Assembly (NCBI GenBank): GCA_002450925.1
Contig: DKAU01000128.1
Location: 364-21,145 of the forward strand
DNA length: 20,782 nucleotides
Source of the DNA: Thiobacillus sp. UBA6918
Lineage (GTDB): Bacteria > Pseudomonadota > Gammaproteobacteria > Burkholderiales > Thiobacillaceae
Direction: 5' to 3'
The position numbers were made by a program, and so were the translations under genes. This document shows, one piece after another, positions 1-8,278 of the stretch. The notes beneath the pieces are model-generated. The model was given only the letters and a program-made list of their open reading frames with translations. It was not told the DNA's origin and ran no database searches. Every line of letters begins with the position of its first letter. Position 1 is the stretch's first letter.

Positions 1-380
<380 letters not shown>

Positions 381-416
381 TTATTTCCTTTAAAAGAATC
401 AGTTAGATGTTTATCA

Positions 417-444
417 ATGTTGGGTTCAGGGTTTAAATTTCAAG
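417..444 (-). promoter_or_regulatory. Candidate sigma32 (heat-shock) promoter for dnaK
   Basis: On the minus strand CTTGAAA (444-438), identical to the RpoH -35 consensus, is followed after 13 nt by CCCAACAT (424-417), a partial match to the CCCCATNT -10 consensus. A start about 7 nt further would give a leader of roughly 30 nt before the dnaK ATG at 377. The same spacing and the CCCAA core recur upstream of grpE, which strengthens both calls. Confidence 0.55.
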
Positions 445-452
445 CGCCCGAT

Positions 453-986
453 TTAAGCGTCTTTGGGCTTCGCCACCATGACGAGGGCTGGTCGGATGAC
501 GCGGTCGCTAAGCAGGTAGCCTTTTTGCAGGACGGACACCACGGTGTTGGCCGGCTGGTCAGCTTCGACCATGCTCATGGCTTGATGTTGGTGAGGGTCA
601 AAGGCTTCGCCGACCGGATTGATTTCGGTCAGGCTGAATTTGTTGAATACGCCGGATAACTGCTTGAGGGTGAGGTCCACCCCGTTCTTGAGGTTCTCGG
701 GGTTGGACAGGTCGGCGGACAGTGCAGCTTCCAGGCTGTCCTTGACTGCCAGCAGCTCGGATGCGAAGCCTTCCACGGCAAACTTGTGGGCCCTGGCCAC
801 GTCTTCCTGCGACCGGCGGCGAATGTTTTCGGTTTCGGCCTTGGCTCTTAGCCATGCATCATGGTGCTCGGCGGCCTGCAGTTCTGCAGCCTTAAGGGCT
901 TCTTCCAGGCTGGGCATGGTATCCCTTTCGTCGTCTGCAAAGGGAGTTTCTTGGGCAGTTTCGGGGGTATTGTTCTCGTTCTGCAT
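453..986 (-). CDS. grpE: Nucleotide exchange factor GrpE
   Basis: GrpE is the cytoplasmic exchange factor that releases ADP from DnaK. The 177-residue product has the family layout: an acidic, poorly conserved N-terminus, a long helix rich in E, A, K and R (about residues 25-85, including [17 protein letters not shown]), and a C-terminal beta domain with the hallmark [18 protein letters not shown] and a [20 protein letters not shown] segment. I chose ATG 986 because GGAG lies 5 nt before it; a longer reading would need a TTG at 1001 with no ribosome-binding site. dnaK follows 75 nt downstream on the same strand, and a sigma32-like promoter precedes the gene. The length is normal for the family. 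Confidence 0.97.
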   Translation of the reverse strand: MQNENNTPETAQETPFADDERDTMPSLEEALKAAELQAAEHHDAWLRAKAETENIRRRSQEDVARAHKFAVEGFASELLAVKDSLEAALSADLSNPENLKNGVDLTLKQLSGVFNKFSLTEINPVGEAFDPHQHQAMSMVEADQPANTVVSVLQKGYLLSDRVIRPALVMVAKPKDA

Positions 987-1012
987 GCGGTCTCCAAACA
1001 AAGTCGCGTAAT

Positions 1013-1040
1013 AACTTGGGTCGCGAAAAGGGTTTTCAAC
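1013..1040 (-). promoter_or_regulatory. Candidate sigma32 (heat-shock) promoter for grpE
   Basis: On the minus strand GTTGAAA (1040-1034), one base from the RpoH -35 consensus CTTGAAA, is followed after 13 nt by CCCAAGTT (1020-1013), resembling CCCCATNT. It would start transcription about 20 nt before the grpE ATG at 986. The architecture matches the element ahead of dnaK. Confidence 0.5.
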
Positions 1041-1139
1041 CCCCAGGAATCAAAAAAATGAATGGGGATTCTCAGCTATGTCTTTGGATTCAGGAATAAA
1101 GTAGGTTTGACAGCGTCTTAGTAGAAAGGAGGACTGATC

Positions 1140-1943
1140 ATGAAACGCTTTGCCAAAAGACAGGCGATGGCACTGTGCCTTGTTTCGACTGTGGTCTTCG
1201 CTGAGCCGCAATCAGAATATGAATCACGGGAACATGCGCTGGCCGCTCTGGAAAAATACAATCACCTGATCGAGGCAGAACCAAAATATGCCCCGTTCCA
1301 CACGCTTCGAGGTGATGCTTACTATGCGCTTAATGATCTGTACGGGGCCATGGAAAGCTATTCCACGGCCATCAAGCTGGATGACAAGCAAGACAATGCC
1401 TACTACGGACGTGGCATGTCCTTGGGACGCATGGGGTTGGTGGAAGAGGGGATAGCCGACCTTGACGTCTATATCCAGCGCCATCCGAATAGTTCAAACG
1501 CCTACACAAAGCGTGGTGTACGCAATATATGGCGTAACAATTTACAGGAAGCCGAACGGGATCTGAAACGCGCAATCGAACTGGATCCCGGTAACGCCGA
1601 GGCACATGATGATTTGGGCGTAGTGCATGCCAGACATAAGCGTCTCCAGGAGGCTGTCCAGCATTTTTCAAGAGCAATCCAGCTGGATCCTGGCTATCAG
1701 AAGGCGTATCACAATCTCGCAATCTGCTTTCATCTGAATGGGCAAAATCAGGAAGCTCTGGAAATAGTAAACGCCGGCCTTCAATACGAACCTGCCAATC
1801 GAAATTCGCTCATGCTGAAAGCGACCGTACTTGAAAGGCTGGGTTTTGCTGATGAAGCCAGGAAAATTACCGAACATGCAGAATTTCTCCCTGAAGGGAA
1901 CTGGACGGAGCGTACTGACCTTGGCGTCTCCTCCAAACAGTAA
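1140..1943 (+). CDS. Exported tetratricopeptide-repeat (TPR) protein
   Basis: A 267-residue protein made almost entirely of TPR units, which are scaffolds for protein-protein contacts. An N-terminal signal peptide is visible: basic MKRFAKR, a hydrophobic stretch, and a likely signal peptidase I site after residue 21 (VFA/EP), so it should act in the periplasm. About six 34-residue repeats follow, roughly residues 50-84, 85-118, 119-152, 153-186, 187-220 and 221-254, with the canonical A-x-x-x-LG and DPGNAEAH/DPGYQKAY signatures. The ATG at 1140 has a strong ribosome-binding site (AAAGGAGG, 1125-1132). It is the first gene of a tight cassette; the thioredoxin-like gene starts 9 nt after its stop. 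The partner is unknown. No lipobox cysteine follows the signal peptide, so it is probably soluble. Confidence 0.85.
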   Translation: MKRFAKRQAMALCLVSTVVFAEPQSEYESREHALAALEKYNHLIEAEPKYAPFHTLRGDAYYALNDLYGAMESYSTAIKLDDKQDNAYYGRGMSLGRMGLVEEGIADLDVYIQRHPNSSNAYTKRGVRNIWRNNLQEAERDLKRAIELDPGNAEAHDDLGVVHARHKRLQEAVQHFSRAIQLDPGYQKAYHNLAICFHLNGQNQEALEIVNAGLQYEPANRNSLMLKATVLERLGFADEARKITEHAEFLPEGNWTERTDLGVSSKQ

Positions 1944-1952
1944 GGGGTGGTA

Positions 1953-2459
1953 ATGAGAGCTTTTCTTGTGGGCGCGATTGCCTGCCTGTTGTCCTCTATT
2001 GCAGTAGCAGCCAGTCCAGATGTGACGCTGATGGATATACAAGGTCATCCGCATCATTTAAGCGAATACATCGGGCGGGGGAAATGGACGGTGTTGACAG
2101 TATGGGGCCCCCGATGTCCGCCATGCATGGAGGAGATGCCGGACTTGCAGAAATTTCACGATGGCAACCACGACGGGAGAGCGACGGTGCTTGGTGTCGC
2201 AGTCGACTATCCCAGCTTTGCTCCAGGCCGCAGGGATGAGGTTGCCAGGTTTGCAGAGAATTATTTCATCACTTTCCCCTTGCTACTGGGCAGTGATGAG
2301 GCGTTCACGCGCTTCGGCGGTGCCGAGTTGCTGGGCGTGCCAACAACAGTGATCTATGATCGAAAGGGCAGGCTCGTATCACGCCATGTCGGGAGAGTAT
2401 CCGGTGATATGCTAGAGCGATTCATCAAGAAACAGGAACAAATAGAGGGGATAAAATGA
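1953..2459 (+). CDS. Periplasmic TlpA/ResA-like thioredoxin-fold protein
   Basis: A 168-residue exported thioredoxin-fold protein, likely a thiol-disulfide oxidoreductase of the TlpA/ResA/peroxiredoxin-like group. A signal peptide (MRAFLVGAIACLL...) ends near residues 19-20 (AVA/ASP). The active site is WGPRCPPCMEEMP with cysteines 55 and 58; the cis-proline loop is GVPTT (Pro130). Two GTG/ATG starts are in frame; ATG 1953 is preferred because AGGGG lies 5 nt upstream, while the GTG at 1947 falls inside that site. The gene starts 9 nt after the TPR gene, and its stop overlaps the start of the next gene (ATGA), so the three are probably translated together. The CPPC motif differs from the classic CGPC and is usual in the TlpA/ResA-type group. 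Its natural substrate may be the neighbouring two-cysteine protein, but that is inference. Confidence 0.85.
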   Translation: MRAFLVGAIACLLSSIAVAASPDVTLMDIQGHPHHLSEYIGRGKWTVLTVWGPRCPPCMEEMPDLQKFHDGNHDGRATVLGVAVDYPSFAPGRRDEVARFAENYFITFPLLLGSDEAFTRFGGAELLGVPTTVIYDRKGRLVSRHVGRVSGDMLERFIKKQEQIEGIK

Positions 2460-3046
2460 AACACGTCGCAGCAGCCATGCTTTTTCTGGCTTGTGCCAGT
2501 GCCCAGGCGGCTGGAGGGGAAAGAGAGAAGTTCCACAAGGCAGTTTATGCGCTGCATGAAAAGCTGATTGCGCAGCATTCGGTTCGAACAACCGAAGAGA
2601 CTGGCAAGTACAATGGGGTTGCAGCCGGTGGCGAACGTTATCTCATCACCAGTTACTACGATACGGTTACTGGCATTTTCCTGTCCCGGATACAGCGAAA
2701 TGCCGTAAACCCGAGCGAGATTCACATTTCGGAAGTGAATATTTATGACGATAAGGGGAAATTGATTCGGGACTACTTCACTAGTGCGCCTCCATGGAGG
2801 CCAAATTATCCTTCACATGCCTACATCAATCTTCATCATTACAACGGCAAACTCCATAGCTGGCGCCAGTTTGAAATTACGGGTGAGGTGAACTACGAGT
2901 CCTGTGATGGCGAACTGGATGGCAAGCAGGTTCGCATTTCACTGGATTGGACGGATATCAAGCCGGGAAACACAAGCTCCCCTGAGTACCATGCATGCTT
3001 TGATGGCATGAGCAATGAGTGGAAGTCTTTTGTGGATCCGAAATAA
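2456..3046 (+). CDS. Exported protein of unknown function with two cysteines
   Basis: I do not recognise this 196-residue protein. It has a clear signal peptide (MKHVAAAMLFLACASAQA, cleavage near residue 18, AQA/AGG) and a mature part with many aromatic residues and alternating short strands, such as RYLITSYYDTVTGIFLSRI and HISEVNIYDDKGKLIRDYF, which suggests a mostly beta fold. The mature part holds only two cysteines, Cys150 (YESCDGEL) and Cys181 (YHACFDG), which could form a disulfide. The ATG overlaps the stop of the thioredoxin-like gene (ATGA at 2456) and has GAGGGG upstream. Translational coupling to an exported thioredoxin and a TPR protein suggests a joint extracytoplasmic role, perhaps with this protein as redox client. 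No enzymatic motif is visible. Confidence 0.75.
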   Translation: MKHVAAAMLFLACASAQAAGGEREKFHKAVYALHEKLIAQHSVRTTEETGKYNGVAAGGERYLITSYYDTVTGIFLSRIQRNAVNPSEIHISEVNIYDDKGKLIRDYFTSAPPWRPNYPSHAYINLHHYNGKLHSWRQFEITGEVNYESCDGELDGKQVRISLDWTDIKPGNTSSPEYHACFDGMSNEWKSFVDPK

Positions 3047-3102
3047 TCCCGGTATGCCTTCCCCGGCCGGGGGTTTCCAAGCTTTTCTTCGGTATGCCTG
3101 AT

Positions 3103-3131
3103 TTGCCTAAATACCCGCCGTCGCGTAGAAT
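3103..3131 (+). promoter_or_regulatory. Sigma70-type promoter for tRNA-Ser
   Basis: TTGCCT (3103-3108) and TAGAAT (3126-3131) are separated by exactly 17 nt. The GC-rich stretch GCGCGCC follows the -10, a discriminator of the kind found at stringently controlled stable-RNA promoters. Transcription would begin about 5 nt before the tRNA at 3144. Confidence 0.7.
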
Positions 3132-3143
3132 GCGCGCCTTCCC

Positions 3144-3234
3144 GGAGAGGTGGATGAGTGGTTTAAGTCGCACGCCTGGAAAGCGTGTTCAGGGTAATAC
3201 CCTGACGGGGGTTCGAATCCCCCCCTCTCCGCCA
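3144..3234 (+). tRNA. tRNA-Ser (anticodon GGA)
   Basis: A class II tRNA with a long variable arm. The acceptor stem pairs GGAGAGG (3144-3150) with CCTCTCC (3224-3230), followed by discriminator G and an encoded CCA (3232-3234). The anticodon stem CACGC/GCGTG encloses loop CTGGAAA with anticodon GGA at 3178-3180, decoding UCC and UCU. The variable arm is TTCAGGGTAATACCCTGA and the T arm contains GGTTCGAATCC. The long variable arm and the sequence resemble bacterial tRNA-Ser(GGA). It stands alone, with its own promoter. Confidence 0.97.
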
Positions 3235-3396
3235 GTATTTTAGTAGTCGTTCATAGCCGTCCAGTACGGCGTCCCTGACCTTCTTCCTGCATCAGGCCAT
3301 GCCCGCAGTGTTTCCGGTTAGCGACTGAGCGCTGACCAACCCATGCTACGGGCCATGGGCGTTGTCATTTTTTGTTGCCTGTAGTTTGGAAGAACA
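3235..3396 (+). other. Hairpin-rich spacer between tRNA-Ser and rhlE
   Basis: No gene is seen in these 162 nt. Three hairpins can be drawn: GCCGT/ACGGC (3256-3270), an 8-bp stem GGTTAGCG/CGCTGACC with a 6-nt loop and one G-U pair (3316-3337), and CCCATG/CATGGG (3340-3359). A run of six T (3368-3373) comes 8 nt after the last stem, too far for a standard terminator. Parts may end the tRNA transcript or form a structured rhlE leader; the sequence does not decide. Confidence 0.45.
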
Positions 3397-4830
<1,434 letters not shown>

Positions 4831-4835
4831 GGCTA

Positions 4836-4867
4836 GCAGGGATGCCGTTTGAATTGCGGCATCCTGC
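4836..4867 (+). terminator. Strong stem-loop after rhlE, probable terminator
   Basis: GGATGCCG (4840-4847) pairs perfectly with CGGCATCC (4857-4864) around a 9-nt loop, and GCAG/CTGC can extend the stem past one bulged G. Only a short CTT follows instead of a T-run, so termination may be weak or Rho-assisted. It sits 6 nt after the rhlE stop and 42 nt before the next gene. Confidence 0.5.
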
Positions 4868-4909
4868 CTTGGCCCGATAAAATCCAGCTTTCCGGATAAT
4901 CGTAAACAC

Positions 4910-5653
4910 ATGCCAACTCATCCATACCACGGAAGAATTTCAGTCGTAGTTCCAGTCAAGAACGAGCAGGATAATGTAGAGCCGCTTGTGCGCGAAATCC
5001 ATGCCGCGTTGAGTGGCGTCGCCGAGTTCGAGATTATTTACGTTAACGATGGCAGCACTGACACCACCCCGCAGGTGCTTGAACGCCTGAAAGGCAAGTT
5101 TCCCATGTTGCGTGTGATCACCCATCGCGCTTCCTGTGGTCAAAGCCAGGCCGTTGCCACAGGCGTGAAACATGCTGCTTATGAATGGATAGCCACCTTG
5201 GATGGCGATGGCCAGAACGACCCGGCCGATATTCCGGCGTTGATCGCGGCATTGTCTGATCCAGATCAACCAGGAAATCTTCAATTGCTGGCAGGATGGC
5301 GCAACAAGCGTCAGGATACGTTCATCCGCAAACTGTCTTCAAAAATCGCCAACGGTGTGCGCAGTCGATTTTTGCGCGACAACACCCCAGACACCGGCTG
5401 TGGACTCAAGGTGTTTGCCCGTGCAACCTTACTGGAACTGCCGCACTTTGACCACATGCACCGTTTTCTTCCTGCGCTGGTGCAACGCAATGGCGGCTCG
5501 GTGGTGTCGGTGCCGGTGAATCATCGTCCACGCGAACGCGGCACATCTAAGTACGGCATCCACAATCGTTTGTGGGTCGGAATAGTTGATCTCTTTGGCG
5601 TGGCCTGGCTTCAACGCAGGGTACGCCGTCCGGAAATCGTTTCAGCCGACTGA
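4910..5653 (+). CDS. Family 2 glycosyltransferase, polyprenyl-phosphate sugar synthase-like
   Basis: A 247-residue GT-A fold glycosyltransferase of the dolichol-phosphate mannose synthase/ArnC/GtrB type, expected to move a sugar from a nucleotide donor onto undecaprenyl phosphate at the inner face of the cytoplasmic membrane. Visible motifs are ISVVVPVKNEQDN (10-22), YVNDGSTD (44-51) for nucleotide binding, and the metal-binding LDGDGQNDP (97-105). The C-terminal part holds DTGCGLKVF and a PVNHRPRERGTSKYG segment typical of this group. It lacks the two C-terminal membrane helices of GtrB, so resembles the soluble DPM1 form. It is the first gene of a three-gene set: its TGA overlaps the ATG of the VTT gene (TGATG). 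The ribosome-binding site is weak. Sugar specificity cannot be read from the sequence. Confidence 0.87.
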   Translation: MPTHPYHGRISVVVPVKNEQDNVEPLVREIHAALSGVAEFEIIYVNDGSTDTTPQVLERLKGKFPMLRVITHRASCGQSQAVATGVKHAAYEWIATLDGDGQNDPADIPALIAALSDPDQPGNLQLLAGWRNKRQDTFIRKLSSKIANGVRSRFLRDNTPDTGCGLKVFARATLLELPHFDHMHRFLPALVQRNGGSVVSVPVNHRPRERGTSKYGIHNRLWVGIVDLFGVAWLQRRVRRPEIVSAD

Positions 5654-6363
5654 TGGACGGCAACTCGCAGCATAAGCGTCACCTGCCTGTATGGTTGCGC
5701 AGCAGCTTTCTGATTCTTTCTTTGTTGGGCCTGGGTTTGTTGCTGAAAAATGCAGGTCTCGATCATTTGTTCGAACGTCAATGGATTGACGAAAATGTAC
5801 GCGGCAATGGTTTGCATGGCTACATTGTTTTTTTGACAGCTGGATCTCTGATAACAGGGGTCGGATTGCCACGGCAGGTGGTGGCCTTTTTCGGAGGCTA
5901 TGCTTTTGGATTCCTCGCAGGACTATTGCTGGGTACATTGGCAGCACTGGGTGGCTGCATCTTGGCGTTTTACTATGCTAGGTTGTTTGGCCGAGATCTC
6001 GTGAGGCGACTTTTCCCAGAAAAGTTGCAGCGTTTTGATGAATTCGTTGGCGGCCATCCGTTTTCGATGACGCTGATTGTACGGTTGCTCCCTGTCGGCA
6101 GTAACCTGGCCACCAACCTCATTGCAGGCGTGTCGCGCATAAAAAAATCGGGATTTTTTGCAGGTAGTTTTATCGGTTACCTGCCACAAACGCTGGTTTT
6201 TGCTCTGGCAGGCAGTGGGTTAACCGTTGGTTCACATTGGCAGATTCTGCTGTCCATTGCATTGCTCGTTTTGTCTGGCATTCTGGGTGTGCGTTTGTAT
6301 CGAAGCATGAGACACGGACACTCATACGCAAAAGAGCTCGACACCCCAACAGATCCTGAATGA
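5653..6363 (+). CDS. TVP38/TMEM64 (VTT domain, DedA superfamily) membrane protein
   Basis: A 236-residue inner-membrane protein. A first hydrophobic helix lies at about residues 17-32; the VTT core follows with the family signatures GLPRQVVAFFGGYAFGFLAG, a Gly/Ala-rich helix ending in YYARLFGRDLVRRL, and RLLPVGSNLATNLIAGVSRI followed by FIGYLPQTLVFALAGSG. The last helix (about 200-215) precedes a hydrophilic tail. DedA/VTT proteins are linked to lipid transport: bacterial members recycle undecaprenyl phosphate and eukaryotic TMEM41B and VMP1 scramble lipids. The start overlaps the GT2 stop and its stop overlaps the ATG of the GT83 gene, which implies coupled translation. A role in moving the lipid-linked sugar, or returning the carrier, is inferred from this context. 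Confidence 0.85.
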   Translation: MDGNSQHKRHLPVWLRSSFLILSLLGLGLLLKNAGLDHLFERQWIDENVRGNGLHGYIVFLTAGSLITGVGLPRQVVAFFGGYAFGFLAGLLLGTLAALGGCILAFYYARLFGRDLVRRLFPEKLQRFDEFVGGHPFSMTLIVRLLPVGSNLATNLIAGVSRIKKSGFFAGSFIGYLPQTLVFALAGSGLTVGSHWQILLSIALLVLSGILGVRLYRSMRHGHSYAKELDTPTDPE

Positions 6364-7982
6364 TCAATTCTCATACCTACAAGACTCTGGCGGGACCAGT
6401 ACTGATTCTTGTGATGCTGACACTGGTCGCGCTTTTCACGCGCCCACTGACGCCCATCGATGAAACCCGCTATTTGAGTGTGGCCTGGGAGATGTGGGAA
6501 AAGAGTGACTATCTCGTCCTGTTCAAGAACGGTGAACCCTATAGCCACAAGCCGCCTATGCTTTTCTGGCTATACAACCTGGGATGGGGAATCTTCGGCA
6601 TTAACGAATGGTGGCCACGGCTTGTGTCGCCACTTTTCTCGTTGGGCAGCATTGCGCTGATCTTCTCGATTTCACGGAGGTTATGGCCAGAACAGTTGGA
6701 TGTACAGGCGAATGCACTTTGGATACTGAGCGGGAGCCTGTTATGGACGGTCTTTTCAACCATTGCCATGTTCGATGCAATGCTGGCTTTCTTTGTGCTG
6801 CTGGGCATTCGTGGATTGTTGATTGCTGCAGATGAATCCATGAACCGAGGATTTTCCTGGCTGGGCCTATCGATAGGTCTCGGTGTATTGGCCAAAGGCC
6901 CGGTTGTTCTTTTGCACTTGCTGCCCGTAGCCGTGCTGGCCCCATGGTGGCGGCGAAATCTTGATTGGAAACGCTGGTATGGTTCGATACTGCTGGCGGT
7001 TGCGTTCGGAGCAGCTATTGCACTTGCCTGGGCCATTCCTGCGGCGTTGCGTGGGGGCGAAGAATATCGAAATGCCATATTCTGGGGGCAGACAGCCAAT
7101 CGCATGGTGGAGTCTTTTGCGCACAGACGGCCTATGTGGTGGTATGTGCCTTTGCTTCCTGTTTTCCTTTTTCCATGGCTTCTGTGGCCTGGTTTCTGGA
7201 GAAAGCTGCTTGCTCTCAAAAATGAGGGATTGAACGATAGCCTGCGTTTCTGCCTGGCGTGGATTGTTCCGGTTTTTTTGGCCTTTTCCCTCATAAGCGG
7301 CAAACAACCGCATTATCTTGTTCCGCTCATGCCTGCCTTTGCCCTGGTTTTTGCTTCTGTACTTAGAAATCCCAAAGATGGTCTTTGGTTGCCGGCCTTG
7401 CTTATGGCGATATTGGGCGGGGCCATGATTTATTTAGCGCTGTCAGCATTGCCCGTGAAACAGGACATTCTCGAGCATTTGCAATGGTGGCCTGGCTTTT
7501 TGTTGATTGCTGGAGCTTTGGTTGTTGCTTGGGCAGGCAAGGAAACCAAAAGGCGTGTTCCGTCATTGGCAGTCTTGGGCGCCATGGCATTCGCAAGTTT
7601 GCAATTGTATTTCACGCCCATCGCATGGTCTGCTTATGATGTCCACCCAATGGCCCACGAGATTGCAAAATTGCAGCAACAGGGAAAAGCTATTGCGAAT
7701 TTGAAGAAATACCACGCGCAATTTCAGTTCGCAGGACGGCTTGCGAAACCCATAGTGGAATTAAAACCGGACGAATTGCCAGCTTGGGTCCAGAAACATC
7801 CGGACGGTGTCGTGGTCGTGTATGTGAAAAGTGATCGGCTGCCAGCGAGGTCGCTTTTCAGTCAGCCGTTTCGCGGGGGAGTCGCCGTTTTGTTGAATGC
7901 TGAGCAGGCGGTAGCTCAGATTAACCTTATTGTCGGCAAAGACGACAAGTCAATTAGTCTTCCCGAGGGGGGTGAGGACTGA
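6360..7982 (+). CDS. ArnT-like GT83 glycosyltransferase (PMT family), membrane-bound
   Basis: A 540-residue integral membrane glycosyltransferase of the ArnT/PMT clan, which transfers a sugar from a polyprenyl-phosphate donor to an acceptor on the periplasmic face. The N-terminal helix (about 11-27) leads to the catalytic loop with the acidic pair of [16 protein letters not shown] (Asp34, Glu35), followed by [15 protein letters not shown], a typical PMT/ArnT segment. Roughly ten further hydrophobic helices follow, then a soluble C-terminal part of about 120 residues. ATG 6360 overlaps the preceding TGA (ATGA). The last 29 nt overlap the 3' end of the hfq-like gene on the other strand. The acceptor could be lipid A, another glycan or a protein; full ArnT identity is not claimed, since no other arn genes are present here. 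Confidence 0.85.
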   Translation: MINSHTYKTLAGPVLILVMLTLVALFTRPLTPIDETRYLSVAWEMWEKSDYLVLFKNGEPYSHKPPMLFWLYNLGWGIFGINEWWPRLVSPLFSLGSIALIFSISRRLWPEQLDVQANALWILSGSLLWTVFSTIAMFDAMLAFFVLLGIRGLLIAADESMNRGFSWLGLSIGLGVLAKGPVVLLHLLPVAVLAPWWRRNLDWKRWYGSILLAVAFGAAIALAWAIPAALRGGEEYRNAIFWGQTANRMVESFAHRRPMWWYVPLLPVFLFPWLLWPGFWRKLLALKNEGLNDSLRFCLAWIVPVFLAFSLISGKQPHYLVPLMPAFALVFASVLRNPKDGLWLPALLMAILGGAMIYLALSALPVKQDILEHLQWWPGFLLIAGALVVAWAGKETKRRVPSLAVLGAMAFASLQLYFTPIAWSAYDVHPMAHEIAKLQQQGKAIANLKKYHAQFQFAGRLAKPIVELKPDELPAWVQKHPDGVVVVYVKSDRLPARSLFSQPFRGGVAVLLNAEQAVAQINLIVGKDDKSISLPEGGED

Positions 7983-8196
7983 TTTCCACTTCGCGGCTGG
8001 GCGAAATGGTGGAAATGGCGTGCTTGAACACCATCTGACCGGCCTGGTCGTGGCCTTTCAAGTGAATCACGAACTGGTCAAAAGAATCGATACGTCCCGT
8101 CAGCTTGATGCCGTTTACAAGAAAAACCGAAACCGGCATGCGTTCCCGACGCAAGGTGTTAAGAAATTGATCCTGCAGGTTGTTGCGTGGGTCCAT
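7954..8196 (-). CDS. hfq: Divergent Hfq-family RNA chaperone
   Basis: An 80-residue Sm-like protein. Hfq forms a hexameric ring that pairs small RNAs with mRNAs. The N-terminal half follows canonical Hfq closely: [20 protein letters not shown] contains the proximal-face Gln8/Asp9 and the rim RRER (16-19), then [15 protein letters not shown] with Lys31 and Phe39. The second Sm motif is [14 protein letters not shown]. Compared from memory with the E. coli protein, the loop after Lys47 reads GHDQAG in place of NTVS, two residues longer, and Tyr55 and Tyr25 are phenylalanines. The ATG at 8196 is chosen; an upstream TTG at 8256 would add 20 unrelated residues and lie inside a hairpin. No clear ribosome-binding site is seen. 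It is not beside miaA/hflX, so it may be a second Hfq. Its 3' end overlaps the GT83 gene. Confidence 0.85.
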   Translation of the reverse strand: MDPRNNLQDQFLNTLRRERMPVSVFLVNGIKLTGRIDSFDQFVIHLKGHDQAGQMVFKHAISTISPSREVEISPHPPRED

Positions 8197-8240
8197 GGGG
8201 GCGTTTATTACTGTCTGATTGGAACAATTGCAGTCTAGCA

Positions 8241-8276
8241 CGTCCGGTTGAGACAACCGAACGTGACTCTAAGAGT
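8241..8276 (-). promoter_or_regulatory. Stem-loop and palindrome between parvulin gene and hfq-like gene
   Basis: CGGTTG (8245-8250) and CAACCG (8254-8259) form a stem around a 3-nt loop, extended by CGT/ACG past one mismatch (8241-8263). An 11-bp symmetrical sequence, ACTCT-A-AGAGT (8266-8276), lies right next to it, after the parvulin stop. No T-run follows, so the element may be a processing or regulatory hairpin in the hfq leader rather than a terminator. Confidence 0.4.
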
Positions 8277-8278
8277 AT

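Noticed and set aside
1107..1112. TTGACA as a -35 element for the TPR gene
   Set aside because: No -10 sequence occurs about 17 nt downstream; that position already holds the ribosome-binding site of the gene.
6539..7303. Minus-strand open frame of 254 codons opposite the GT83 gene
   Set aside because: It overlaps a well-supported membrane glycosyltransferase and its translation shows no motif; treated as a shadow frame.
7954..8256. Longer Hfq-like protein starting at TTG 8256
   Set aside because: The extra 20 residues are not Hfq-like, TTG has no ribosome-binding site and falls inside a stem-loop; ATG 8196 fits the family start.
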